From: Holothuria scabra
Taxonomy: Eukaryota > Echinodermata > Holothuroidea > Aspidochirotida > Holothuriidae
NCBI GenBank assembly: GCA_037179385.1
Contig: CM074185.1
Coordinates: 50,595,000 to 50,658,999 of the forward strand
Reading direction: 5' to 3'
DNA length: 64,000 nucleotides
Below, one piece after another: positions 12,655 to 22,747 of this stretch. Below the pieces are notes generated by a model. That model worked only from the letters and a program-made list of their open reading frames with translations. It was not told the DNA's origin and made no database searches. The stretch's first letter is position 1. Each line of letters starts with the position of its first letter. Both the position numbers and the translations under genes were made by a program.

Positions 12655-12960
12655 CGGCTAGCTTAAAGGGTCAAACTTCTCACCCCAAACTACAATTTTG
12701 GTACGGGGGTACCAAAATGCTCAATTGGCTCAGCTCTTTGATTGACAGCTTATTCAAACAATGCAGATTACAAAAGCTTATATTACACCGCATGAACGGT
12801 ACTGAGATTGTTTTGATTATATAAATTGGGTTTTTCTATACTCACATTGAGGCAATAAACTGAGATTGTATCTGGATGAGGACGAATTTCAGACAATGGT
12901 GGCAGGGGCTTAAGTAAGAAGGTTAGGAGAATTGGTACTGTTTGGGGCGAGAGAACTGAA
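12655..12960 (+). repeat. Dispersed repeat, copy 1 (pair with 14391-15035)
   Basis: Shared blocks with the 14.4-15.0 kb copy include CACCC.AAACTACA, AGCTCTTTGATTG, TTCAAACAATGCA, GCAATAAACT, ATTGT.TCT..AT.A and the terminal AGAATTGG.ACTGTTTG. Copy 1 is shorter, lacking the middle of copy 2. No coding potential. Confidence 0.6.
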
Positions 12961-14390
12961 CCTTTAAGGTTCCTTCCCCGGCCGCCATTGACGTACGAGC
13001 CGGGGACAGAGGAGCAAAGGGTGTTCACGTGCGATGAGCAATGGTTTGCCATACATTTTAGGGGTAAAATCATTAACACTCGGAAGTTGGCAAAGTCACA
13101 GACGATTTCATCAGTTCAGCGGATCTGAAATTTAGTCAAGAGTCACAAGAAGCATTAGCAGATTTTCAATTCCGTCTTATAGTTTGCCCGAAAAAGAATC
13201 GAGTTCATTTAAAACAATAGTGATGGTACATTTAATGTGGTAATTTTCTGAAAACTTAGCATGTTGCTGATATTTTTGTTACTGCAAACAAAGACTGTTT
13301 AGATTCCCTTTACAAGCAGAAAACACAATTTTTGGTCATCAGAGGGGTCACTTTTTTTTAAAATTTTCTTAAAGGTCGATCCGCGCCAACCAACGGTGGC
13401 GCTCCGCTTAGAGAGTTTTTATAGCAGAATAACGTATTGCATGGCCCAGAAAAAGCCGCTATGCCGATCGATGATCTTTTATTTTGACTCCTAAAATTAT
13501 GCAAATTTTACTTTGAAAGGTATAGCTTACGGTAAATGGCATTAGATTGCATGTAAAGATAAAACACCTTCAGCTTTATCGTCATGAGTCGCCACAATTC
13601 AACTTTTAACACTGTTCCCGTTAGAGTCGAAAATCTTGCACCATTTTGCATCTAGGCCCCGTGAAAAGGCCATAAATTTTCAAAAGAGGGGGAGGGGGCC
13701 TCCCAGAGAACCCCTGCGTACGCCACTGGTCGCTTAATATTGCATGCAGCGACATCAAAGTTATAAATAAATTGGATGCAATGTCAAATTAATGTGCCGC
13801 GATGACATCGCACATTTCCCATAATGCACCAAATCTTAAGAAAACGTTGCATTACTAGTAAAAATGATCTTCAGAAACGCTATATGCTATTCAGATGCAG
13901 TTTTCACCTCCTGACTTTGAGAGAAAAAAATTTTCTGCATGTTTTGAAGTTAGGTCTAAATGAATTTTCAATTTTGTCTCCTGAATAGCCTATGCTTTTA
14001 ATGGCAAATTGGCTCTGACAGTATACCATATGTGCACAGGACAGTCAGGTTATATATAAAATTTTGAAGGAACTTGCTGAGGGGCCTTAATATAGCTAGG
14101 AAATTAAAAAACTCACAAAATTTATAATTTATGGGCCTACCCATCAATAAGTTGCAATAAATAAATATGTAAATTGTGTATACGCATAGGCCTACAGCAG
14201 GCTCAATTTTTAATGACAAGAATACATTGGCATTTAACGTAACATAACATAGCAAGTTGAAGGGCAAAGGACGGCCAAGGCCCCATAAGATGAAGTCCAA
14301 GCCTTAATCAAAAGTCAATTCCACCAGACCTAGACAACAGCCCAAAACAATCAGATTCTACCGCAGTCATGGAAGAACTTGTCAATGTTA
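12961..14390. other. Repeat-rich non-coding stretch
   Basis: Contains an inverted fragment of the copy A/B family near 13375-13440 and, at about 13690-13735, a G-rich end reading ACGCCACTG. That end looks like the right terminus of another CAGTGGCG-type element whose left end I could not locate. No gene recognised. Confidence 0.45.
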
Positions 14391-15035
14391 ATCTTAAAGG
14401 CAGTCATTCGTCACCCTAAACTACAGTTTCAGTATGCATATATCAAAACCCTCAGTTGGTACAGCTCTTTGATTGGCATCACATTCAAACAATGCATCAT
14501 AGCTAAATTACTGTCGTGTAGCAATATCAAAATCCAATTACGTCAAAGGTATTCCCCGATAATCACATGTTCATTTGTAACCAATCACGTAGTGACCCAA
14601 TGTCACAAATGGAAAAGTTTAATGTTTTGATATATGATTTTCAGTGAAGGGTTTCCATAAGTGAAATGCAGGGTTTTTTAGTAAAATCGTGTGAAGAAAG
14701 CTATACATGTGCGGATTTGCAGATTGACGATAGACGAGCGTGCAAGCTAAACAAATAAACATCCAATATCAAGTTCATCAAATTTCGTTGTCAATCATCA
14801 TTTTTTTTGCTGAACGTCCGAGTATAAAATAACTACACCCCAAACCCCGTACGAACACGACATTACACAGCATGGGCACTGAGAGTGTCTTGATTACACA
14901 TTATGGACTTGTATGGCCACTGGGACAAGCCATGAAGCAATAAACTAGGATTGTGTCTAGATAAAGATGAGTTTTAGATTAATGTGGGAGGGGCTAGAAG
15001 TAAGTAGGTTGGGAGAATTGGAACTGTTTGCGATG
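14391..15035 (+). repeat. Dispersed repeat, copy 2 (pair with 12655-12960)
   Basis: This is the longer copy of the repeat described at 12655, in the same orientation. The 14.98-15.03 kb end also resembles about 6565-6600. Boundaries are approximate. Confidence 0.55.
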
Positions 15036-15424
15036 ATCAAAATATGCCTTTAAAGCAGTGAACTGACGAAGAGTTAACTACCCAATCTGGCAGACAGTTC
15101 CACTCGTTGACAACTCTATGGGAGAAACAAAACTTCTTAATGCCAAGCCTTGCAAAAGGCTTTTCCAGCTTTTTGCAATGCCCACGAACCAGAGGATTAC
15201 TTTGAACCCTTAAATAACTACAAGTCAAAAGGGGATTTTATCCAACTTATCTGGTAATGTTCTGATCATTTTGAAATTTGCTTGTTTGTTGTATCAGTTT
15301 GCGGAAGAAATCTCAAAAAACAACTACCAGGATTGTATGTAGGCTATACATGCCCGGGTAAAACCTTTCCGGGCGGCTGCATGCAGGCGGCAGCAACTTC
15401 ACTGAATTTTTTGTACGCTCCGCG
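15036..15424. other. Short stretch, possible LINE C-terminal relic on - strand
   Basis: A 63-codon - strand frame (15228-15037) reads RLGIKKFCFSHRVVNEWNCLP. The phrase FSHRVVNEWNCLP resembles the extreme C-terminus of many CR1/L2-type LINE proteins. This is a family-pattern match only, and no flanking RT is present. Confidence 0.5.
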
Positions 15425-17752
15425 CCAGCATGGCACGACTGCATCCGGATAGGGGGCCAGCATTTCAAGGCCGCGACAAAGGTGTTGTCTTAGTCCCGGT
15501 GGGACGTGACTCGGCAGAATTTGAGGCGCGCGCAGCGCGCCGAAATTTTGGACTCTCTTTTTAACAAATACTTAAAAATCTGGAGTTTATTTTGAAGAAA
15601 AAAATTAGAATTTTTGAATCAATTTTGACTTTTGGAAGGACCATAAAAAGTTGGGGTGTTTATTGAAGAATCTATCCTTCACATGGGCAAAATCAAAAAC
15701 ATTTTGTACGCGACAGCTGAAATTCTGTTGAGGTTTTGCATGTAACCGTTCTAAGTTTACTGTACGTACTAAGGTCTCAAGACGAGACTAGAACTTTGCC
15801 CGAAAAGTTTTTCCCTTTTTAACGAAGATTTGAAGATTAGGAGCTTATTATATTGCAGAAATTTTGGGATTTAATATAAAAAAAATTGTTTTTTGCAAGG
15901 TTAAAATGAAAAATTTGGGTTCTTTATTAAGTGATATGCCTTTTCAAGAGCAAAATTAGGTAGAATGTCGGGGTGATTTAAAAGTTGGTTTTAAGTGCTA
16001 TACTGAGTATCCTTCGATATAGGAAAATTTTGTCACTTTGAACAATCTGAAGCTTATATTGGGGAAAATTGTAATTTTATGACAAACCTTCTTATGAGAA
16101 AAATCAAGTAGGGGGTGATCTGTAGTTTTGTTGGGGTTACTGAATATTATCAGGCAGATTAAGGCCCTCGGACCATATTCGAAAATTTTCCCGCGGATTT
16201 GGGAGCGGGCAGAATTTGTCCCGAAAAATGTAATCCTGTCCGAAAGAGCACACAGATTTTTTTGAAAAATTGAGAACCACCAGACAGCAGGAAAAGGCAT
16301 TTCCCGGGCTGGTACGGTAATTAGAAACAAAGTAGTCATTAATTTGAGCTTTCTTTCACAATTAAAATTTCACTTTATAATACTGTCCCAAAACGAAGAA
16401 TAATATGCCAGCATGCATTGTTTCGGTAAGTAATCTGTTCGGCCAAAATATCTAAGCGGAGCGCAACCACCAGTTGGCGCGGAACGTACAGAAAATTGTT
16501 AAAAAATCTAGTCCCTCAGAGTCTAGACTGTCAAACAGCCGGAAATGGCATTTCCCAGACTTGTGACTAGAAATGAAGCCATCGTTATTTGGAGCTTTCC
16601 TTTGAAATGAACGTTTAAATTCAACAGAAAAAGGTCCAACTTGCTATAAGTCGATGAGAAAATTCCCAGATAAAAGGTACTGCTACAATTAGATGTAATG
16701 GTCTTGTCTTTTTTTTTTTTGGGGGGGGGGGGGGGACTGTGCAACGGAATTGAAATCATACTAATGTGTTTGACTCTACTTGGAATCTTCGTTGTATTCA
16801 ATTGCAATATCCAAGTTGACATTTTCTACGTGACTGCCCTAACCCCAGACTATAAATGAGTTTACTTCCGACGTATTTGAAAATAGGCTATGTCACGTTA
16901 CAAGGTGGTGTTTAAAATGAATTTTCAGTCAGACTTATGGGGAGACATCCTTACGCTACTGTTTATCATTATATGTAGCTCAAAACATCCTGGCCGATTC
17001 TCATTACCGTTGCTAGAATTCAGCTGTCGGGGCAGGCCAGATGGCAGATCATTGGGCACTGCATGAACCTGAACAGCCCCTCGTCTATTTTTTGTCAGGA
17101 AAATTCGAAATTGTGAGTTTCCTTGAGGAATATGGTCTTCTAGTGAGCAAAACCAAGAAGACCATCCGGATTAATGAAGTTTATAAGACCCGCATCTTTT
17201 ATCAGTTTAAGGTGGGCATTCAGATAAAGGTTCCCCGACGAAACTGGGTTTTCTCAACAAGAGGGGGGAAGGGCAGCCTTCCCCGACGGGGCGTGACCTT
17301 GAAGATTGAATATAGGATGAGGGATAACAGAGCTTGTAAGAAGTGATTAAAACATATTCAGAAAGGCATTAAAATACCGTTACAAAAGAATTAAATAGTT
17401 CAAAAAGAAAAAAAAAAAGTTCATGATTCTCCTTCCAGTAACTTCAGTCCTTTACCTTCCTTTTAGGCCTCCCCGGAAGGAAATTGTCGTCAGTTCCACG
17501 ACGGGGAGGAGATAGGACAAGGTACATGAAATGAGGTTTAACCGAGCAAAGAAGAAGTGATTGAAAATCGATTCTAATGTGTATTAAAATAGCATTTCAA
17601 GACAAAAAAAGTTTACCCATCCAGTAATTTCAGTCCGGGCTTTTTTCCTTTTTCTTATTATTATTATTTTTTTTATATTTTTTAGGCCTCCCCGACGAAA
17701 TGGCCGACCTTCTCCGACGGGGGCCCATGCCCCCCCGCTGGCGCCACTCCTG
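15425..17752 (+). mobile_element. Dispersed DNA element, copy B
   Basis: Collinear with copy A but without the LINE. The right end, GCTGGCGCCACTCCTG, is the inverted counterpart of the left end of copy A, CAGGGGTGGCACCAG. The left terminus of copy B is degenerate. It contains G and T homopolymers at about 16709-16735. I found no matching target duplication. Non-autonomous; no transposase seen. Confidence 0.7.
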
Positions 17753-18934
17753 ATATCCTCCAAGACTGCTTCCATGAACAGAAAAAAGTGTCCGGGCACT
17801 CTCCTTAAACCGGAGTGAAATTTGTAGCTAAGGTGACCCACTTAACCCAAGTTATAATATAAAGCGATAGTCACCGGCCGCTTGGATTAAATGACTCAAG
17901 TTTAAGTTTCAGTACAGTGCATGACTGCTTGACTGACGGTTTTATATTTGTCTAGGCCTAAGCCTGATTATAAGTTGCAAAATATTTGAGGGTTTTACGA
18001 AAAAGAATGGTCAAAGTGTGGTTAAGAAATCGACTCCAAACGCATGCTGGTCATCGGACATTGAACAGCCTAGCCCTTGCCTCTCCCACTGCAAAAAAAA
18101 AAAAAATTCTCGGTCGGGTCCCTAAACATCGTATGCAGATGGTAGAGAAATTTCGTAGTGTCATGATTTCCATACAGTCACTGAACGTTACCGTATAATC
18201 CGCTCCTTAAATAGTCACTCCTTCCTTCTACCTCCTATAGTAGGAACGCAATGCTGGGTCTGTGCAAGGGCTAGATTGGCCACCCTACTCTCTATAGCTT
18301 TCTTGTGAAGTATCGAGAAATAGATGCGAACCTTGTCAGTTTTAATCAACACTCACCATACTTTCATGCACTCAGGCCCACTTCACATAGCGATGAGGCC
18401 TGCCTTCCGTAACTAGGCCTATATAATAGTGGATTCAGTGGAAAGAAAAGTTTGTTTGACCTTTATCCCTCTCAATTCAACAGACGTACGGTGAGTCATA
18501 CGAGGTGCCATTATCCACTAGCTTATCATTATTTCATTCATTGTTTATCTTTTCAAATTCGAACCGCGAAGGTGTAAACAGCGACGTTGGAACAGTGTGG
18601 TGTCGTGATTCGCGAAACTGACAACCGTTAATTTTCGAGAAACGTCCGAGGGATACTACACTAAACTACAGCCTTTCCAAAAGCGTCGAGTAATTTTTTC
18701 CCTCGTCTGACTGGAAAAAGTCGTAACTGAAGCTGTTCCGTGAGCTGGTACAACATTAAAACAGCTCGTTATTTATCAGATTATCACGATTCACAGCGTT
18801 AGGCTAGGCCTGGGCTACAGTTACTGAGTTAGGCTAGCTAGGCTAGGCCTAACGTTAGAGCTTGGAAGTTGGAATATTAAACTGGTCGAATACACTAGTT
18901 CGATCCATTGGTGGATCGCCGGCTTGGGGGAGGG
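17753..18934. other. Non-coding, relatively CpG-containing stretch upstream of the 18.9-kb element
   Basis: A TATATAAT sequence at about 18420 and a donor-like ACG|GTGAGT at about 18489 are present but not tied to any gene. Around 18800-18860 there is a cluster of TAGGC/GGCCTA-type short repeats. No coding exon recognised. Confidence 0.45.
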
Positions 18935-20248
18935 CAGTGGCGTCACCAGACATTTCAATCTGGGGGGGGGGGGCACTGAGGGGGCACAATGATTTTATGG
19001 GGGGTATTGCTAGACTCCACTCATTGCGCCGGAGGCGCCACCAAGCGCGAAGGGCGGGGCTCCACGGGTGGGGTCCAGGGGCCCGCCCTAGGGCCCTTGG
19101 TGGGGTCCAGGGGCGAAGCCCCAGGGGGGGTCCAGGGGGCCAAGCCCCCGGAAGCTCCTGGGTTTTAGCGTGTTTGTGAGGTATTAAAGACGTTATTTAG
19201 GCTAAGGGTAATTTATTGACCTAGGCCTAACACTGGTCTAAAAATTACCTCCAGGGTAACTTCAAGTAAGCCTCTCGGTAAAAACCACTGATTCAACTAC
19301 CAAGAGCTTATCCCGCTGACATTTTGAAAATGGGGTAGATGATCTAAGCTATAGAGAAAATAGTTGATTGTCACTTCAATGTGAATTTTGGTGGGGGTCC
19401 AGGGGGGCGAAGCCCCCGGAAGCTCCTGGGTTTTAACGTGTTTTTGAGGTATTAAAGATGTTATTTAAGTTTAATTTTATTGACTTAACACTGCTCTAAT
19501 AGTTACCTCCAGGGTAACTTTCAAGTAAGACTTTCGGTAAAAAAACCACTGATTCAACTACCAAGAGCAGATCTGGCTGACACTTTAAAAAAAGGGGTAG
19601 ATGATCTATAGAAAGAAACTTGATAGGCAATGTTAATCTTAGTGGGGGGTCCAGGGGGCGAAGCCCCTGGGTCTTTAGCGTGTTTGTAAGGTTTTAAAGT
19701 TGCTTTTTAAAAGGGATGTTTTTACACTGGCCTAAAAAATTACTTACACGGCAATTTCGAGTAAGATTTTATTTTTGGTAACAACACAAAAGTTAGTGAA
19801 ACTACTCTCAAGAGCGTATCTGGCTGACAATTTGAGGAAGGTGAGCTGCACCGTGACTAAAAAGAGAAGAAAGTCAGTTGATGGGCAATTAGATGTGATC
19901 CCCTGAAGGAAAAATGTAGGCTTAATCCTGCTTGAAGGGTTACTTGAGCTGTGCACCACTTCCACTTGACGTAGTCAGAAGTGTGAAGAAAATTTTGAAA
20001 AAATGTAACCCCTCAGACAGCCGGAAATGGCATTTCCAAGGTTTTATGCTATATTTTCATTTGGAAAACATGAAAATTTACTGCCTTCTCTTTTCAACAG
20101 AGGAATCGAATCCTAAAAATTTCATAGTGACAACTCTGACTACAGATGTCTCATTTTTTTGGAAAATCTCAAATCTCAGTTGGGGGGGCACACGATTTTT
20201 TAGGGGGGGGAACGTGCCCCCCCTGGCCCCCCTTTGGCGATGCCACTG
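18935..20248. mobile_element. hAT-type non-autonomous transposon with 8-bp target duplication
   Basis: The left end CAGTGGCGTCACCAG pairs with a right end that reads CAGTGGCATCGCCA when complemented. Both flanks are GGGGAGGG (18927-18934 and 20249-20256), a perfect 8-bp duplication. Inside are three direct repeats of about 250-268 bp, at roughly 19142, 19410 and 19661. The first two share AAGCCCCCGGAAGCTCCTGG followed by TTTTA.CGTGTTT; the third is more diverged. No transposase is present, so movement would need an enzyme supplied in trans. Confidence 0.85.
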
Positions 20249-20256
20249 GGGGAGGG

Positions 20257-21229
20257 GTATAAGGGGAGGGGGATAAGGGGAGGGAGTGTCCCCCTCCCTT
20301 TTTCGAAAATTTTTGAATTTTAGAAGTGTCTACACGCAAAATGGTGGCACTTTTGTGGCAAATCAGTCAACACAATGTCGCTAGGTTTCCGCCAAAAAAG
20401 TTCAGTACAGTACTGAATTTTTTCTGGTAACTTAGGCCTAGAGAAATATTGTTTTGAGAGATTTGCCAATATAATATTATGCAGATACTCACAAATGCCC
20501 AATGACTAAAACCTCTCCTAGTCACAATATTTAACTGTTATTTTTGAGGTAAATTTTGCTGCCGTACCGACACAGTTTGCAATCGTCAACTTTGTATGTC
20601 ACTGGCGGTCGTACCGTACGTGCTGCCGGTGATTCCCAATATTTCTGTATATCTCACATGGCATTCTAGCCATAAAAACATTAGCCCAGAACGTCAACAA
20701 CTGTCAAGACAGTACAGAACATTCGCGCAACTCTGGGACAAGTTCTGCCTGTGACCCGCAAAGTGGGCAATTATTTTCCCTATTGAATGCAGCGTTGCAA
20801 GACGTTAATGCACTATTTTCGCAGTGACAGGAATATATTTCACACCTGCTGCGAAAATTAGCCGATAACAATGTTGGGACAGCAAACAGTTTCGTACGTA
20901 CCTAGGCCTATGCATTGTATAGCACCGTGAGCAGTTGAATGTCCTGTGAGATACGGTTTACTGAATTTGCTGTTTTTGGTAAGCGGAATTATTTGCTAAT
21001 TTGTGTGGTTGTCTAACTTAGAATACTTCGGGGATTTGAAATGCGGGTTTTTCGGAGGGCTTGGCGGCTCAGCAGGTTTGGGTGTCCAAATGCAGGTCCA
21101 ACCCGCGAAATGTGGGTCACTTGGGAGGTATGGGCCTAGGCAACTTTAAAAAAGTGTCACTTATTGACTTCAAGTGCCTTATTCGGTGCAAGACCTCTTG
21201 AAATGGCACCTTTCATTTTTGATTTTTTC
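20257..21229. other. Non-coding stretch, no gene recognised
   Basis: Starts with G-rich sequence beside the preceding transposon. No frame of note. The last 80 bp resemble part of the foldback that follows (CTTATTCGGTGCAAGACC and CTCATTTAGTGCAAGACC). Confidence 0.5.
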
Positions 21230-21661
21230 CCTTGTTTTATGGGTGCCTGACAGAAAAAGCACCTTTTCTATGGAGTAAACACTAAATTGAAGTGCCTCAT
21301 TTAGTGCAAGACCTCTTGAAATTAAGTGTTTCTCTTAATTCTAGAGAATATTTTTTACAGTGTGGTAGGAACACAAATTTGGACAGTGGGTGTGCAATTT
21401 TTGAGTCTGTAATTGTACCACATATAGGCTAGGCAATTGGTGCGATACTTTCACTTGGATGTTCATCTTCTGCATGCATGCAGAAAACAAACCTGTAAAC
21501 TGGGCTGTCTTTGATTTCTGTAAAGTTGTAACAGACGTGTGGGCAAAGGTCTAACTTCACACTGTAAAAAAAAAGAGATCTTGCACTTAATGAGACACTT
21601 CAATTTAGTGTTTTCTTTACAGAAAAAAGTGTTATTTCTGTCTGTTACTCTTAAAACAAGG
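21230..21661. repeat. Long foldback (inverted repeat with ~105-135-bp arms)
   Basis: The left arm (21230-21364) and right arm (21558-21661) are inverted copies. For example, AAACACTAAATTGAAGTG on the left matches the complement of CACTTCAATTTAGTGTTT on the right, and both inner ends carry ACAGTGT next to a T/A run. The roughly 190-bp spacer is unrelated. It is probably a MITE-like foldback, or two inverted copies of one short element. Confidence 0.7.
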
Positions 21662-22542
21662 TTAAAACTCTTTAATAAATTTATTAACATCATACTGTAG
21701 AGCATGTGGCTGGTCCCACCATAGAGTTCTCACACTGCAATTAAGAGTTGTATCAATTGCCTGTACTCCTTTGAAATGCTCTTTCCAATGACAGGGTGTA
21801 CATTTTTTTTTTTTGAAGTACATACTTCAGGAATGAAAAGAGTTAAAAAAATGTCCCTCCATCTCTGAAGAATTTAATGTGGACAGAGGGGAGGCTCTGG
21901 TTGTGTGTGTGTATTTGGCATACCTCTAGTCTCCATTGCCACCTTGAATGGGGATAAGAATGGGGTAGGGTGTTCACAGTTGAGGATTAAGTTTGAAGTT
22001 TGAGAGTACTAGTTCCAAACAACCTTGCCTAGGGTTACCAAATGTCTGGTTTTACTCAAACAAGTCCTCCTTTTACTGGTTCACTCTGTCATATCTGGAC
22101 AAATTGGTAAATTTGCCCACAAGGTCTTGATTTCAGATTTAAGTATGATACCTCAGTTTTCTTTGTGGACCAAAGATTCTGAAAGCTTTACTAGTGGTAT
22201 TATATACTAGTGGTCTGACAAAGTGATATGCAGATGCCATAAACAAATATTGCACCATTTTTTCCAGCTATAGACACCCTTCAACCCGCCCCATTCAAAA
22301 GAGAGGGGGCACCATTCATAGGAGAGGGGTTGAGGGGCATCCACTCCCTCTCCTGGACCCCTCACTCAGGACAGCAATCCATGTCCTCCTTGCCAGGAAA
22401 TAAATATGGTAACCTTAGATCAATTGCATTCTGGATTGACTAAGACTAATGTAAATGTAATGTGATAATGTAAAATACTATAGCTTGAAGTCTCCTTAAG
22501 TCATTGCATTTGTTTCTCTTGATTTTGTAAAATATCTTTTAG
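21662..22542. other. Region just upstream of the first recognised coding exon
   Basis: No promoter or 5' exon could be identified with confidence. The 5' untranslated exon(s) of the gene at 22.5 kb must splice into the acceptor at 22541-22542 from somewhere to the left. Confidence 0.5.
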
Positions 22543-22548
22543 ATTAAA

Positions 22549-22747
22549 ATGGAAGGCAGACACCGCAACCAAACTTCAAAAGTACCATTTGGTGGTATTG
22601 GGTCAGTAAGTCTTCACAGAAAGCGATGCTCTTATGATGACAACTTTTTGGAATATGAGAGTTACAGACCATCAAAGAGAAGAATGAGTCTGCAGTCATC
22701 TATAGGATCCTCACAGAGTTTTACTTGCTTACCCACTAAAATTAGAG
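22549..22747 (+). CDS. RGS3: Exon 1 (first coding) of RGS3-like gene
   Basis: The acceptor TTTTAG ends at 22542 and the ATG follows six bases later. The donor is AGAG|GTTAGT, phase 1. It encodes residues 1-66: a basic, Ser/Arg-rich N-terminus (KRCSYDD, SKRRMSLQSS) with possible basophilic kinase sites, ending TKIRG, which leads into the C2 domain. Confidence 0.75.
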
